Below, one piece after another: positions 17,846-27,074 of a DNA stretch of 64,000 bases. The stretch is taken from NCBI GenBank assembly GCA_903892995.1, contig CAITKP010000092.1, forward strand, positions 100,609-164,608. The letters are read 5' to 3'. Source of the DNA: an uncultured Campylobacterales bacterium (GTDB lineage: Bacteria > Campylobacterota > Campylobacteria > Campylobacterales > Sulfurimonadaceae). Each line of letters starts with the position of its first letter. Within the stretch, counting starts at the first letter, position 1. The notes beneath the pieces were generated by a model. It saw only the letters and a program-made list of their open reading frames with translations, had not been told where the DNA came from and made no database searches. Position numbers and translations under genes: made by a program.

Positions 17846-18316
17846 ATGACAAACACAAAACCGTATCGTCCAAATGTCTGTGCGATCATCGTGTCCAATG
17901 CTTATCCTGAGAAAACTGAAATTTTTATCGCTGAGCGTTCGGATATAAAAGATGTTTGGCAGTTTCCTCAAGGTGGTATCGATAGAGGTGAATCACCAGA
18001 AGAAGCGCTTTTTAGAGAGCTTGAAGAGGAGATCGGTACAGATAAAGTAAAAATCATTGCAGAACATCCAGAGTGGATAGCGTATGATTTTCCAAAACAT
18101 GTCAAAGAGTCGATGAAACCTTTTTATGGTCAAACTCAAAGATACTATCTGGTACGTTTAAAGAAAAAAGCAGTGATCAATCTTGACACAAAACATCCTG
18201 AGTTTGTTCAATATAAATTTGTCTCGTTGGATGAAGCTATGGAGATGATGGCGGAGTTCAAAAAACCTGTTTACACGAAAGTGATTGAATATTTTAAAGC
18301 AGAGGGTTACTTATAA
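17846..18316 (+). CDS. rppH: RNA pyrophosphohydrolase RppH (Nudix)
   Basis: A 156-residue Nudix hydrolase. The Nudix box runs GGIDRGESPEEALFRELEEE then IG, with all conserved Glu and Arg residues. The N-terminal YRPNVCAIIVSN and the VWQFPQGGID segment are typical of RppH, which removes pyrophosphate from mRNA 5' ends to start decay, or of related Ap4A hydrolases. It shares one base with lysC, so translation is coupled. Confidence 0.92.
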   Translation: MTNTKPYRPNVCAIIVSNAYPEKTEIFIAERSDIKDVWQFPQGGIDRGESPEEALFRELEEEIGTDKVKIIAEHPEWIAYDFPKHVKESMKPFYGQTQRYYLVRLKKKAVINLDTKHPEFVQYKFVSLDEAMEMMAEFKKPVYTKVIEYFKAEGYL

Positions 18317-19527
18317 TGTTAATTGTACAAAAATTTGGAGGCACAAGCGTTGGGGATTTAGAGAGAATCCAAAATGTGGCAAATCGTGTCAGTAAAACTG
18401 TAAAAGAGGGACATCAAGTTGTTGTTGTCGTTTCAGCGATGAGTGGAGAGACAAATAAACTTGTAGCGTATGCGGAACATTTTAGTCAAAATCCTGCGCG
18501 TAATGAAGTAGATATGCTTTTGAGCTCAGGTGAGCGAGTTACAGCAGCACTTCTTTCAATCGCTTTAAATGAGATGGGCTTACCAGCAGTCTCCATGAGT
18601 GGTCGCCGTGCGGGAATAGTTACTGACAATATCCATACAAAAGCGAGAATTGAGAGTATCGATCCCACAGGTATGTTTGATGAGTTAAACAGCGGTAAAG
18701 TTGTAGTTATTGCAGGTTTTCAAGGTGTTGATGATAATGGCAATGTAACGACGCTAGGACGCGGTGGAAGTGATCTCTCTGCAGTTGCAATCGCTGGAGC
18801 TCTCGAGGCTGATCTTTGTGAGATTTATACTGATGTAAGTGGAATTTATACAACTGATCCACGCATTGAACCAAAAGCGAAAAAACTTGACCGTATCTCT
18901 TATGATGAGATGCTTGAACTCGCAAGTCTTGGGGCAAAAGTACTTCAAAACCGTTCAGTAGAACTTGCAAAAAAACTCAATGTCAATCTTGTCACTCGTA
19001 CAAGTTTTACAGATGAAGAGGGAACATTAATCACAAAGGAAGAAAACATTATGGAAAAACCACTTGTAAGCGGAATCGCATTAGATAAAAATCAGTCTCG
19101 TATCTCTTTAATGGGTGTAAAAGATCGTCCAGGAATCGCGTCTGATATCTTCAATAAACTTGCAGAAAACAATGTAAACATCGATATGATTATCCAAACT
19201 GTTGGACACGATGGAATGACAAATCTTGATTTTACAGTTCCAAAAAATGAAGTTTTAGATGCAAAAGAGGTAATGGATAAATTCTTAGAAGCGCATGAAA
19301 TCCAAGATATCTCTTATGATGACAGTATCTGTAAAGTATCTATTGTTGGTGTTGGAATGAAGTCTCACACAGGTGTTGCGGCAAAAGCATTCTCAACAAT
19401 GGCAGCAGAAAATATCAATATCCTCATGATCTCAACTTCGGAGATTAAAGTTTCTATGGTTATCAGTGAAAAGTATGCTGAACTCGCAGTTCGTTCACTC
19501 CATAGTGCGTACGCTTTAGACAAGTAA
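18316..19527 (+). CDS. lysC: Aspartate kinase
   Basis: A 403-residue aspartokinase, the first step toward lysine, threonine and methionine. The kinase domain starts LIVQKFGGTSVGD and contains TLGRGGSDLSAVA; two ACT domains (from about residue 250) carry allosteric control, probably by lysine and/or threonine. An in-frame ATG at 19051 (codon 246) is preceded by AAGGAAG with an 8-base gap, so a separate beta subunit made only of the ACT region may be produced, as in Bacillus and Corynebacterium enzymes. It is followed by hobA after 7 bases. Confidence 0.97.
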   Translation: MLIVQKFGGTSVGDLERIQNVANRVSKTVKEGHQVVVVVSAMSGETNKLVAYAEHFSQNPARNEVDMLLSSGERVTAALLSIALNEMGLPAVSMSGRRAGIVTDNIHTKARIESIDPTGMFDELNSGKVVVIAGFQGVDDNGNVTTLGRGGSDLSAVAIAGALEADLCEIYTDVSGIYTTDPRIEPKAKKLDRISYDEMLELASLGAKVLQNRSVELAKKLNVNLVTRTSFTDEEGTLITKEENIMEKPLVSGIALDKNQSRISLMGVKDRPGIASDIFNKLAENNVNIDMIIQTVGHDGMTNLDFTVPKNEVLDAKEVMDKFLEAHEIQDISYDDSICKVSIVGVGMKSHTGVAAKAFSTMAAENINILMISTSEIKVSMVISEKYAELAVRSLHSAYALDK

Positions 19528-19534
19528 ATCGATT

Positions 19535-20080
19535 ATGCAAAGTTTTGAGAAATGGACACTTGATGCTATTAGAAGTGATGGCGCAAGTCTGAGTTGGCTT
19601 GAAGAACACAGATTTGACTGGACAACCGTGGCTGAACTCGCTATTTCTCAAATAATGGAGGGCAAAACCATTGTTCTTATCACAGATCGTGAGAGAAAAT
19701 GGTTTGAATCCTATATTAGAGCTTCTTTAAATAAACTTAACGCTGATCGTCCTATTATTCCTATTGTCAGTATAGACAGTGCTTTTTCTTACTATGATGA
19801 TATTTCAGGTGCAAAGATGATCGATATGATCGATGATATGCTCTCTATCTCCTATAAAGATGACTACTTTTTTTGGTACATAGGCAAAGGCGAAGATAAG
19901 CGAGTTGATATTGCAAAGCGTAAAGATAATAGTTTTTTATGGATTCTTGATGAGGAGTTTCATAATGCATTTACGATGAAATCGTATGATCCTCAACTTG
20001 ATATAAAACTATTACAACTCTTTACTCTTTTTAATATCTCTTTGAGTGCCGTACTCTTTGGAGAGGTAGATGCCCAGTAG
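19535..20080 (+). CDS. hobA: DnaA-associating replication factor HobA
   Basis: A 181-residue HobA family protein. In Helicobacter pylori HobA binds DnaA domain I-II as a tetramer and promotes assembly of the initiator at oriC (functional analogue of DiaA). Features shared with HP1230 are the N-terminal helix, SFLWILDEEF, and the C-terminal DIKLLQLFTLFNISLSAVLF. The gene order lysC-hobA-holB-folP matches HP1229-HP1232. It overlaps holB by 11 bases. Confidence 0.88.
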   Translation: MQSFEKWTLDAIRSDGASLSWLEEHRFDWTTVAELAISQIMEGKTIVLITDRERKWFESYIRASLNKLNADRPIIPIVSIDSAFSYYDDISGAKMIDMIDDMLSISYKDDYFFWYIGKGEDKRVDIAKRKDNSFLWILDEEFHNAFTMKSYDPQLDIKLLQLFTLFNISLSAVLFGEVDAQ

Positions 20081-20693
20081 CATAGGCTCGCATATTATTA
20101 TTGATGCCCAGCTTGAGACAAGAGTTGCCACCCTTTTAAACGATTTAGAGGGTTCAAGAGTCGTTACTTTTATAGAAGATGATTTTAAGATTGAGCATGC
20201 AAAGGCTGTGATTGGCGAAGCCTATATAAGTGAAGAAAATCTCAAAACTCTTATCATCGCAACAAAAAATTTTAGTCCTATCTCGCAAAATACTCTGCTA
20301 AAGATCTTTGAAGAACCTCCAAGAAATATTGTATTTATCCTTGTTGTTCCAACAAAATCGCTTCTGCTCCCAACTATCCGCTCACGTTTGCCAATACTTA
20401 AAAAACTAGAACACCATCAATCTAAAGTATTAGATTTTAATTTTTTAGAGATCGATAATGCGGCGATATTCTCTTTTTTAAAAGAGCATGAAAGAGCAAG
20501 TAGGCATGAGGCAAAAGAGTTGCTCGAAGCTCTTTTCGCTAGAGCGATAGTAGTTGATAGGCTTATCTTAAGTGCTTATCAGCTTGAGTGTTTTGATAAA
20601 GCGTATCGACTTTTAGAAGTCAACTCTAGGCCTTTGAGTGTACTTGCTTTGGTGCTTATGAGTTTTATGGGAGGCAAAGATGGAGATTTTTAA
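20070..20693 (+). CDS. holB: DNA polymerase III delta-prime subunit, short form
   Basis: A 207-residue clamp-loader delta-prime protein, much shorter than the E. coli subunit (334). The recognisable stretch is TLLKIFEEPPRNIVFILVV followed by LPTIRSRLPIL, where SRLP replaces the SRC motif. There is no Walker A and no zinc-binding Cys cluster, and the collar domain is small. The identity rests partly on the conserved position between hobA and folP. It starts in the end of hobA with GGAGAGG ahead and overlaps folP by 14 bases. Confidence 0.82.
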   Translation: MPSSIGSHIIIDAQLETRVATLLNDLEGSRVVTFIEDDFKIEHAKAVIGEAYISEENLKTLIIATKNFSPISQNTLLKIFEEPPRNIVFILVVPTKSLLLPTIRSRLPILKKLEHHQSKVLDFNFLEIDNAAIFSFLKEHERASRHEAKELLEALFARAIVVDRLILSAYQLECFDKAYRLLEVNSRPLSVLALVLMSFMGGKDGDF

Positions 20694-21819
20694 ACTCTCA
20701 AACGATATCGATTTTAAAAAAACTCTTCAAACTTTGGGTGTTGATGGAGGCGGTGTAGATATCTTAGCTTCAAAGATGCAACACCATCTTTTTTATATAA
20801 AAGATTTACATGTAGGCGCTGCAAATATCCTCAAACAAGACGCGCTCTCTATCGGTGGCGATTTAGCAGTTCCAAGAGGTACGGTCATTGCACAGCATAA
20901 AAGTGTGGACGCAATTTTGATCGTAACGCAACAACAACTTCTTGAGTTAAGTCGTAAAGAACTAGCTCAGCCTTTTGGACTTAAAGAACTAGCGCATCAG
21001 CTCAAACTCTTTTCTAAAATTGCAAAGCCAAAAAAAGTCGAGATTATGGGGATCATCAATGCAAACGATGATAGTTTTTTTCAAGAGAGCCGATTTTGTG
21101 ACACAAACGCGGTTACAAAGATAGAGCAAATGATACAAGAGGGTGCTTCTATCATCGATATCGGTGGCGTTTCTTCTCGTCCAGGAAGCTACCAAGTAAG
21201 TGCAGATGAGGAACTCTCTCGTATAAAACCTATTGTTGATGCACTCTATGAGCAAAAAATCTATGAAAAAACTGTTTTAAGTATCGATAGCTATGAGCCA
21301 AGTGTGATCTCCTACGTGCTAGAACACGGATTTAAAATCGTCAATGATATTACAGGTTTAAAAAACGATGAGGTGTGCAAACTTTGTGCTGAGTACAATG
21401 CAAAAGCTGTGATTATGCATATGAAGGGCACTCCAAAAGATATGCAAAATGATCCTAGTTATGAAAATGTACTCTTACATGTAGAGGATTTTTTCAAAGA
21501 AAGAGTTGCAAAGGCAAAGGGTTTTGGAGTCAAAGATATAGTTTTGGATGTGGGTATTGGATTTGGTAAAACGCTTGAACATAATCTTCAATTGATTAAA
21601 AATTTAGAACATTTCCTTTCTCTTGGATATCCACTTTTAGTCGGGGCAAGTAGAAAATCATTGATAGATCAAATCACTCCATCCTCTGTACAACAAAGAA
21701 TCGCTGGAACTTTGGCTCTTCATCTCAAAGCAGCCGATAACGGAGCTTCAATTTTGAGAGTTCATGACGTTTATGAACATATTCAAGCCTTACATGTAAG
21801 AGATGCACTGCTCAATTAA
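20680..21819 (+). CDS. folP: Dihydropteroate synthase
   Basis: A 379-residue enzyme joining p-aminobenzoate to dihydropterin pyrophosphate in folate synthesis. The catalytic TIM barrel begins at about residue 120 (KVEIMGIINANDDSFF), with IIDIGGVSSRPGS, SIDSYEP, INDITGL-like VNDITGLKND, VIMHMKGTP, and GIGFGKTLEHN. About 115 N-terminal residues precede the barrel, an extension typical of Campylobacterota FolP. It contains the palindrome at 21790 and two one-base variants, all read as Leu-His-Val. Confidence 0.93.
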   Translation: MEIFKLSNDIDFKKTLQTLGVDGGGVDILASKMQHHLFYIKDLHVGAANILKQDALSIGGDLAVPRGTVIAQHKSVDAILIVTQQQLLELSRKELAQPFGLKELAHQLKLFSKIAKPKKVEIMGIINANDDSFFQESRFCDTNAVTKIEQMIQEGASIIDIGGVSSRPGSYQVSADEELSRIKPIVDALYEQKIYEKTVLSIDSYEPSVISYVLEHGFKIVNDITGLKNDEVCKLCAEYNAKAVIMHMKGTPKDMQNDPSYENVLLHVEDFFKERVAKAKGFGVKDIVLDVGIGFGKTLEHNLQLIKNLEHFLSLGYPLLVGASRKSLIDQITPSSVQQRIAGTLALHLKAADNGASILRVHDVYEHIQALHVRDALLN

Positions 21820-22270
21820 TCGCATCTAAGGCTGCTCTTGGAAGCAGAGCTATATGTTTTTCAAGAAACTCTAAAAGATTGAGAAGATCATTTGAAATCT
21901 CTTGGAGATTTTGAAATGAGCGTTTTGCAAGTTGTTCGTCACTATAAAATATGGTAGGTTTTGTATTGAAAAGCTTTCCAAAAAAAGATCTATCATCGTG
22001 TGCAAAGTAGATGTTGTATATTTTTCTATACTCTTCGTGGAGCTCTTGGTGTTTCTTATCAATTTGCTCAATATAATTGAGTTTATCAAGCTGAGCTAGT
22101 TTCACTCCATCGCTATAAAACCAGCGTCCAAAATTACACTCTGTATGTTTGACTGGAATATCATTTTTTTCTACTTTCATACCACCAACAATGGAACGCG
22201 CACTTTCAACCCATTTTTGATGAGCATGTCTTGCACCTTTAATATGATCTAAAATATCTGTTCTATCCAC
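21812..22270 (-). CDS. Stand-alone CZB-domain protein
   Basis: A 152-residue soluble protein with a chemoreceptor zinc-binding (CZB) domain. The signature is HTECNFGRWFYSDG with Cys45, plus upstream His residues (HAHQKW) and a later HQELHEEY helix, giving the 3-His/1-Cys zinc site. CZB domains sense zinc or hypochlorous acid in chemoreceptors and diguanylate cyclases. Here no receptor or GGDEF is attached, so it probably acts on a partner protein. It has its own spacing (61 bases) from holA, and its 3' end overlaps folP by 8 bases. Confidence 0.8.
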   Translation of the reverse strand: MDRTDILDHIKGARHAHQKWVESARSIVGGMKVEKNDIPVKHTECNFGRWFYSDGVKLAQLDKLNYIEQIDKKHQELHEEYRKIYNIYFAHDDRSFFGKLFNTKPTIFYSDEQLAKRSFQNLQEISNDLLNLLEFLEKHIALLPRAALDAIN

Positions 22271-22331
22271 TTAAACTCCTTTGTAAACTTTAGTAATTCT
22301 TCTTATGTAAATCGGTAACTTTGAAAAAAAA

Positions 22332-23297
22332 CTATATAATTTTTTGCAGTTTTAAAAGTGTAGAAAAAAGAATAGATTCTTTATCGATATTACTAGATTT
22401 GAGCTTGAGTTCCGCGCTAAGAAGGAGATCGAGCATATTTTTATAGATAAGCGGTTTAAATTTTAGAGAAAAAGTTGCTCTCTCTGTAAGCACGAATTGT
22501 GGAAGGTTATAGCCCAAAATCTCCACAGAATTTGGTGCTCCATTGACACGAATATAGATATTAAAAAGATAGAGTTGTGTCACAAAATTGCTAAGAGCTG
22601 TGATGATTTTGATCTCATCCTCTCCACTTTGTAGAACTTGCTCCAAACTTTTTTTAAAATCCTGCTTTAAAAGAATCTTGTTGATGAGCTGTTCAAGTGT
22701 TATTTGCGCTAAGCCATACACAAGAATATCTATATCTTTTGTTGTGATCTCTCGGTTGAAGAGTTGGAGTTTTTGGAGTTCAGAAGTGGCAAGTGAAAGA
22801 TCATTGTTTTGCGCTTGCAAAAGATGGATGAGTGCATATTTATCGATTTTTAGCCCAATACGCTGTGCTTCTTCTACTAAAAAACTGATCGCTTCATTTT
22901 GGTTTGGTGAAAAAAATCGTACACTCATTGCTGTGTTTTTAATATTAAAAGATTTATCGCTTGTTTTAAAATCACTTCCATAATAAGCGTAGATAAAGCG
23001 GTTTGTAGGATTTTTTTTGCAGAGTTCTACAAGCTTATCCAAATCGACTTTAGGAATTTTTTTTTCACTTTTAATGATAAGCAGATTCGCATCACCAAAG
23101 AGTGAAGCTTGGGAAAGATGTGCAAAAGCTGCTGAAAAGTTATACTCATCATGATAGAGAGTGAGTTTTGAAGCATCTTCAATCTCGCTCAAAAGTGCTG
23201 TATAGCGATCGATGAAGAAGTGGCTCTCTCCAAAAAACATCAGAGCGTTAGAAAAACTGTTTTTTGCAAGATACTGATCAAACTCTCTTTTATACAT
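22332..23297 (-). CDS. holA: DNA polymerase III delta subunit
   Basis: A 321-residue HolA, the clamp-opening subunit of the clamp loader. The N-terminal AAA-like domain is weakly conserved (SNALMFFGESHFFIDRYTALL; LFGDANLLIIKSEKK). The helical lid has YALIHLLQAQNNDLSLATSE split by normal residues, and the C-terminal collar holds LSNFVTQLYLFN. The start lies 5 bases after the rnr stop, so they are cotranscribed. Sequence conservation of HolA is low in general, so the call rests on motif order and length. Confidence 0.85.
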   Translation of the reverse strand: MYKREFDQYLAKNSFSNALMFFGESHFFIDRYTALLSEIEDASKLTLYHDEYNFSAAFAHLSQASLFGDANLLIIKSEKKIPKVDLDKLVELCKKNPTNRFIYAYYGSDFKTSDKSFNIKNTAMSVRFFSPNQNEAISFLVEEAQRIGLKIDKYALIHLLQAQNNDLSLATSELQKLQLFNREITTKDIDILVYGLAQITLEQLINKILLKQDFKKSLEQVLQSGEDEIKIITALSNFVTQLYLFNIYIRVNGAPNSVEILGYNLPQFVLTERATFSLKFKPLIYKNMLDLLLSAELKLKSSNIDKESILFSTLLKLQKII

Positions 23298-23302
23298 AAA
23301 AT

Positions 23303-25243
23303 TTATTTCTCAAGTTTTTGTACGACATTGACATTGATTTTTGTAGTGGCTAGATCAACCTCTTGGATAATCACTTCCACGTCATCAAAAAGAATAATTG
23401 GAATTTGAGACTTTACATGTAGGGTTGCGCCCACGATCTCATCGCTCAGTTTCGCTATGATATGAGGATCAGTTGCTTCGATGCGTGCTTTGAACTTTTT
23501 GCCAATATTTTTCTTTGCCCAGCGCGCATATTTTCTATCCATAAAGCGAAACTCAACATCCGCACTTTCTCGCTCTTTTTCACTCACTGCAATCGTTAAA
23601 GATTCAATATTGCGAAGAACATAAGAGCCTTCCTCTGTATTATTTGCTTTGATCGCTTTGATGAGTCTATGCACGATAAGATCTGAATATCTGCGAATAG
23701 GCGAAGTGAAATGGGTATATTTTTCAAATCCAAGTCCAAAGTGTCCATAGTTATCAGGCGAATAGCGTGCACGGCGTTGCGCTTGGATGATGAGGGTATC
23801 TACATCTGATTCTATGCCCATTTCACGTGCTTTTTGCTGGATAAAACTGATTGTTTCTTTCATATTTTCTTGCGGTTCGACAAAGATGCCGATTCCTGCG
23901 AGCTCATTGTAAAGTGCTTGAATTTTTGTTTGAGATGGTGGTTCATGGATACGAAAAACACCACGTTCATACATATTTGCCGCGGCTTTGTTAGCTAGAA
24001 GCATACAATCTTCAATAAGAGAATGCGATGGTGTTTCGACAGAAATAGTCGTTGCAACAATCTCGCCATTAGCATCGAGCTCCATATCAATCTCATCAGA
24101 GCGAAAATCAAATCCCGTTTTGAGTCTTTTTTCTCTTAGACGGTCGGTGATCTTACGAAGAGGATTGATAGTAGCTAAAACCTCTTTTTCATCATCATTT
24201 TTTGCTTGCAATTTACCCTCAAAAAACTCATCGATCTCTTCGTAATTGAATCTTCTTTTTGAATGGATAATCGCTTCATAGACATCACTGTGTGTTACTT
24301 CTAAAGTATCTCTATCTAAATGGAGTTCAAAGGTATAACTGAGCCTATCAACATGAGGCTGCAAAGAACAAAGCGTTTCACTGAGTTGGCGAGGCAACAT
24401 CGGAATAGAGCGGTGTGGCAAGTAGATAGAAAAACCTCGGTATATCGCTTCAGCATCGATTGGACCAAAGGGTTTTACATACTCACTCACATCTGCGATG
24501 GCGACATAGAGAATATAGTTTTCATCATCCCAGCAGACCGCATCATCATAATCTTTTGCAGTCACAGGATCGATAGTACAAAAAGGAAGATGGCGCAGAT
24601 CTTTTCTTGTCGGATAATAAGCTGCATCCACCTCTTCAAAAGAGGTGGCAAGTTGGAGCACTTCATCGCTAAAGGCATCATGTTTGTTGTATTGCGCTAA
24701 AACGATCTTTTCATCCACAAGCGGGTCTTCGAGATTTCCAAGCACTTCCATAATGGTCGCTGTGAGATTATCTACTTTAAATACTGTGCCTATTTCATAG
24801 CTATTGAGTTCATCTAAACTCATAACAACGCCAGCTGGATGGAGAGTTTTGATGTCAAGCAGGGCTTTATGGTTCTCTTTTAAGGCGATGAAAGCCACGC
24901 TATAAGTTTGCGCACGTCCGACGACTTCGACTACTTTAGCACTTGGATTGCCACGTTTTGCAAGTAGGCGTTTAGCGATGACAAGATCACCGTTTTTAGC
25001 TTCGCCAAGATCTCCAGTATCGATAAAAAGATCTTTGATATTGAGACCGATGTTATTTAGATATGCTGTTTGATTTTGAGCAAGCGTGATCTCGCCAGCA
25101 CGATATTTGGAATGAAATCTATAAAGATTTCCTTCTTGAAGCAGATACCCTTTTTCAAGCCACTGCTCTACATGTAAGCGTTCATCGGAAGTGATGTCTT
25201 GGTCATGAAGACCAAGTGTGAGGCGAATAAGAAGAGATTTCAA
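23303..25243 (-). CDS. rnr: Ribonuclease R (RNB family exoribonuclease)
   Basis: A 646-residue 3'-5' exoribonuclease. A cold-shock/OB region lies N-terminal. The RNB catalytic domain has DPVTAKDYDDAVCWDD with the metal-binding Asp residues, YLPHRSIPMLP, LIEDCMLLANKAAA, FGLGFEKYTHFTSPIRRYSD split by normal residues, and an S1-like C-terminus. It is shorter than E. coli RNase R (813) and is the usual single RNB enzyme of this phylum. The start is TTG at 25243, 3 bases after the HDOD gene. Two palindrome variants encode RLHVEQW and TLHVKS. Confidence 0.93.
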   Translation of the reverse strand: MKSLLIRLTLGLHDQDITSDERLHVEQWLEKGYLLQEGNLYRFHSKYRAGEITLAQNQTAYLNNIGLNIKDLFIDTGDLGEAKNGDLVIAKRLLAKRGNPSAKVVEVVGRAQTYSVAFIALKENHKALLDIKTLHPAGVVMSLDELNSYEIGTVFKVDNLTATIMEVLGNLEDPLVDEKIVLAQYNKHDAFSDEVLQLATSFEEVDAAYYPTRKDLRHLPFCTIDPVTAKDYDDAVCWDDENYILYVAIADVSEYVKPFGPIDAEAIYRGFSIYLPHRSIPMLPRQLSETLCSLQPHVDRLSYTFELHLDRDTLEVTHSDVYEAIIHSKRRFNYEEIDEFFEGKLQAKNDDEKEVLATINPLRKITDRLREKRLKTGFDFRSDEIDMELDANGEIVATTISVETPSHSLIEDCMLLANKAAANMYERGVFRIHEPPSQTKIQALYNELAGIGIFVEPQENMKETISFIQQKAREMGIESDVDTLIIQAQRRARYSPDNYGHFGLGFEKYTHFTSPIRRYSDLIVHRLIKAIKANNTEEGSYVLRNIESLTIAVSEKERESADVEFRFMDRKYARWAKKNIGKKFKARIEATDPHIIAKLSDEIVGATLHVKSQIPIILFDDVEVIIQEVDLATTKINVNVVQKLEK

Positions 25244-25246
25244 AAT

Positions 25247-26050
25247 TTACGCAAGTACGTTTTCGACAGCTTTAAGAAAGCTATCCATATCAAGAGCATA
25301 TTGGTTAACAAGTAGTTTTGCTTGTGCGATACTTTCTTGCGTTATGCTGCCATTGAGTGCTACTGCTACACGAGCTACATGTAAGCTTTGTGCAGCCTTT
25401 TTAATATCATCTGGAGCATTCTGAGGATCGAGACAATAACGGATAGTTTCTATAAGTTTTTCATCAAATTTCCAGTGAGTAAAAATCGTTGCACTTACTT
25501 CAGGGGCGCCAACTGCAACGACTTTCATTTCTGCGGCTTCAATATCTTGCAACTCATGGAGTGCTTGTGTAAACTCTTCTTGTAGCTTTTCTTGGACAAG
25601 ATATTGGGAGATTAATACTTTTCCTATTTCGACTAAAAATGCAGCAGGAGACAAGATACCTAAAATCTTAGGATCTTTTTTGATATACCAAGATGTGACA
25701 AGTGCATGTTGTTTTTTAGAAAGCTCTGCAAACTGAGAGTTTGTAATTCCATAAGAGGAAAGATCAAGGGGAAAGCTTTTTTTGACAATACTCGCAAGTG
25801 CAAATCCACGCACAGTTCCCATCCCAAAGAGGCCAACAGCTTGGCTGATAGCATTGATTTCACGAGAAAATCCATAAAGGGGAGAATTGGCAGCTTTTAA
25901 GATATCGGCAGTTAAAAGAGGATCTTTTTCTAAAATTTTTACCATATCATTGAAAGTAGAATTTGGATTTTGATATACGGCTTCTATCTGCATTGCAGAT
26001 TCTGGAAGGGGTGGAAGCTGTCTTATCTGCTGAAGTAATTTGTCATTCAT
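25247..26050 (-). CDS. HDOD-domain signalling protein
   Basis: A 267-residue protein with an HDOD domain over most of its length: LPPLPESAMQIEAVY, MVKILEKDPLLTADILKAANSP (family core, cut here by no gap) and GFSREINAISQAVGLFG. HDOD domains resemble HD phosphodiesterases but lack their catalytic residues and act in regulation of stress and c-di-GMP networks. There is no output domain. AGGG precedes the ATG, and a minus-strand TATAAT lies at 26082-26087. It heads HDOD-rnr-holA. Confidence 0.85.
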   Translation of the reverse strand: MNDKLLQQIRQLPPLPESAMQIEAVYQNPNSTFNDMVKILEKDPLLTADILKAANSPLYGFSREINAISQAVGLFGMGTVRGFALASIVKKSFPLDLSSYGITNSQFAELSKKQHALVTSWYIKKDPKILGILSPAAFLVEIGKVLISQYLVQEKLQEEFTQALHELQDIEAAEMKVVAVGAPEVSATIFTHWKFDEKLIETIRYCLDPQNAPDDIKKAAQSLHVARVAVALNGSITQESIAQAKLLVNQYALDMDSFLKAVENVLA

Positions 26051-26081
26051 TCAATATCCCTGATTTTTTTATTTGTCTAGC

Positions 26082-26087
26082 ATTATA
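26082..26087 (-). promoter_or_regulatory. -10 box of the HDOD-rnr-holA transcript
   Basis: TATAAT on the minus strand, 31 bases before the HDOD start codon. It is divergent from the TAGAAT at 26132-26137. Confidence 0.5.
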
Positions 26088-26131
26088 TTACAGCAAACGT
26101 AAAGTAAAATTAAAATTAAAAAAAAGTATGT

Positions 26132-26137
26132 TAGAAT
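26132..26137 (+). promoter_or_regulatory. -10 box for the hypothetical-greA transcript
   Basis: TAGAAT, in the context TTAGAATCC after a run of A and T, 20 bases before the ATG at 26158. Confidence 0.45.
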
Positions 26138-26157
26138 CCTCGCAAAAAAGGAATGAT

Positions 26158-26490
26158 ATGCAATCAAGCGCAATGTTAAATCAATTAGGATATACACCAA
26201 ATGAGACCTTGGTAGAGCAGTTTAAAAAAATAAAATCAAACACATTGGGATATGAGAAAATTGAAAAGCATATTATGGATTTACATGATGCCCTAAAGCC
26301 TTTAAACTCTTATGTTGCGATGTCAAATTCAAACGATTTTTTAAAAATTAAAATTGATGCAACTGTGCCGGCTCTCAAAGAGGAAGCATATGAAAAGATA
26401 GAACATTTTTCTCATAAATTTAAAGTCGAACTTAAAAAAGTAGATGGCAAAGATACTTTTTATATTGTAGGTTTTAGCAAGGAACTTTAA
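26158..26490 (+). CDS. Conserved hypothetical protein upstream of greA
   Basis: A 110-residue soluble protein that I do not recognise, beginning MQSSAMLNQLGYTPNE. It looks like two helices followed by a mixed region (KVELKKVDGKDTFYIVGF) that may be strands. The start is supported by AAAAGGA at a suitable distance; a longer frame reaching back over the HDOD gene is rejected as antisense. It abuts greA without a gap, so the two are cotranscribed. Confidence 0.65.
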   Translation: MQSSAMLNQLGYTPNETLVEQFKKIKSNTLGYEKIEKHIMDLHDALKPLNSYVAMSNSNDFLKIKIDATVPALKEEAYEKIEHFSHKFKVELKKVDGKDTFYIVGFSKEL

Positions 26491-27015
26491 GTGCAAGAGC
26501 CGATGACGTTAGAGGGATATGATCTACTTTTAGAGGAGTTTAAATACCTCAGAGAAGTAGAAAAACCTCGCGTGACTCATGAAAAACAGGTTGCTGCAGC
26601 TCAAGGTGATAGAAGTGAAAATGCTGAATATCATGCTGCAAAAGAGCAACTTCGCCACATTGATAAAAGACTTTTTTATTTGAACTCTATGATTGAAAAA
26701 GCACATGTCATAAATCCCGCACTTTTAAATCATGATCGTGTGCATTTTGGCTCTACTGTGGAGATAGAAAATATAGTAACAGGTGAGAGTGAAAATTACA
26801 CGATTTGCGGTGTTTTAGAAGCTGAACCTGAAAATGGACTCATCTCTGTACATTCACCTTTGGCAAAACATCTGCTTGGCAAATGTGAAGAGGATCAATT
26901 CTTTATCAACCTTCCAAATGGCAAAAAAGAGTATGAGGTTTTGAGTATCTCATATACTCCAATTTTTGAACTTAAAAAAAATATTCGTACAAAAAAAGAT
27001 TTTGGTTTTCACTAA
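26491..27015 (+). CDS. greA: Transcript cleavage factor GreA/GreB
   Basis: A 174-residue Gre factor that enters the RNA polymerase secondary channel and stimulates cleavage of backtracked RNA. The N-terminal coiled coil carries the acidic tip AAAQGDRSENAEYHAAKE. The C-terminal domain has HFGSTVEIENIVTGE and LISVHSPLAKHLLGK. The tail (ELKKNIRTKKDFGFH) is a little longer than in E. coli GreA. The start is GTG 26491, preceded by AAGGA in the upstream gene. Confidence 0.93.
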   Translation: MQEPMTLEGYDLLLEEFKYLREVEKPRVTHEKQVAAAQGDRSENAEYHAAKEQLRHIDKRLFYLNSMIEKAHVINPALLNHDRVHFGSTVEIENIVTGESENYTICGVLEAEPENGLISVHSPLAKHLLGKCEEDQFFINLPNGKKEYEVLSISYTPIFELKKNIRTKKDFGFH

Positions 27016-27034
27016 AATTTTATTGCTATTTAGA

Positions 27035-27040
27035 TATAAT
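27035..27040 (+). promoter_or_regulatory. -10 box of purL
   Basis: TATAAT in a T-rich context 34 bases before the purL GTG, with TTAGGAATA as the ribosome binding site. Confidence 0.55.
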
Positions 27041-27074
27041 TTGCACTCAAAAACCAAAAAATTAGGAATATTCC

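Noticed and set aside
25963..26157. Extension of the gene at 26158 back over the HDOD gene
   Set aside because: It is antisense to the HDOD N-terminus; a good ribosome binding site and -10 box support ATG 26158.
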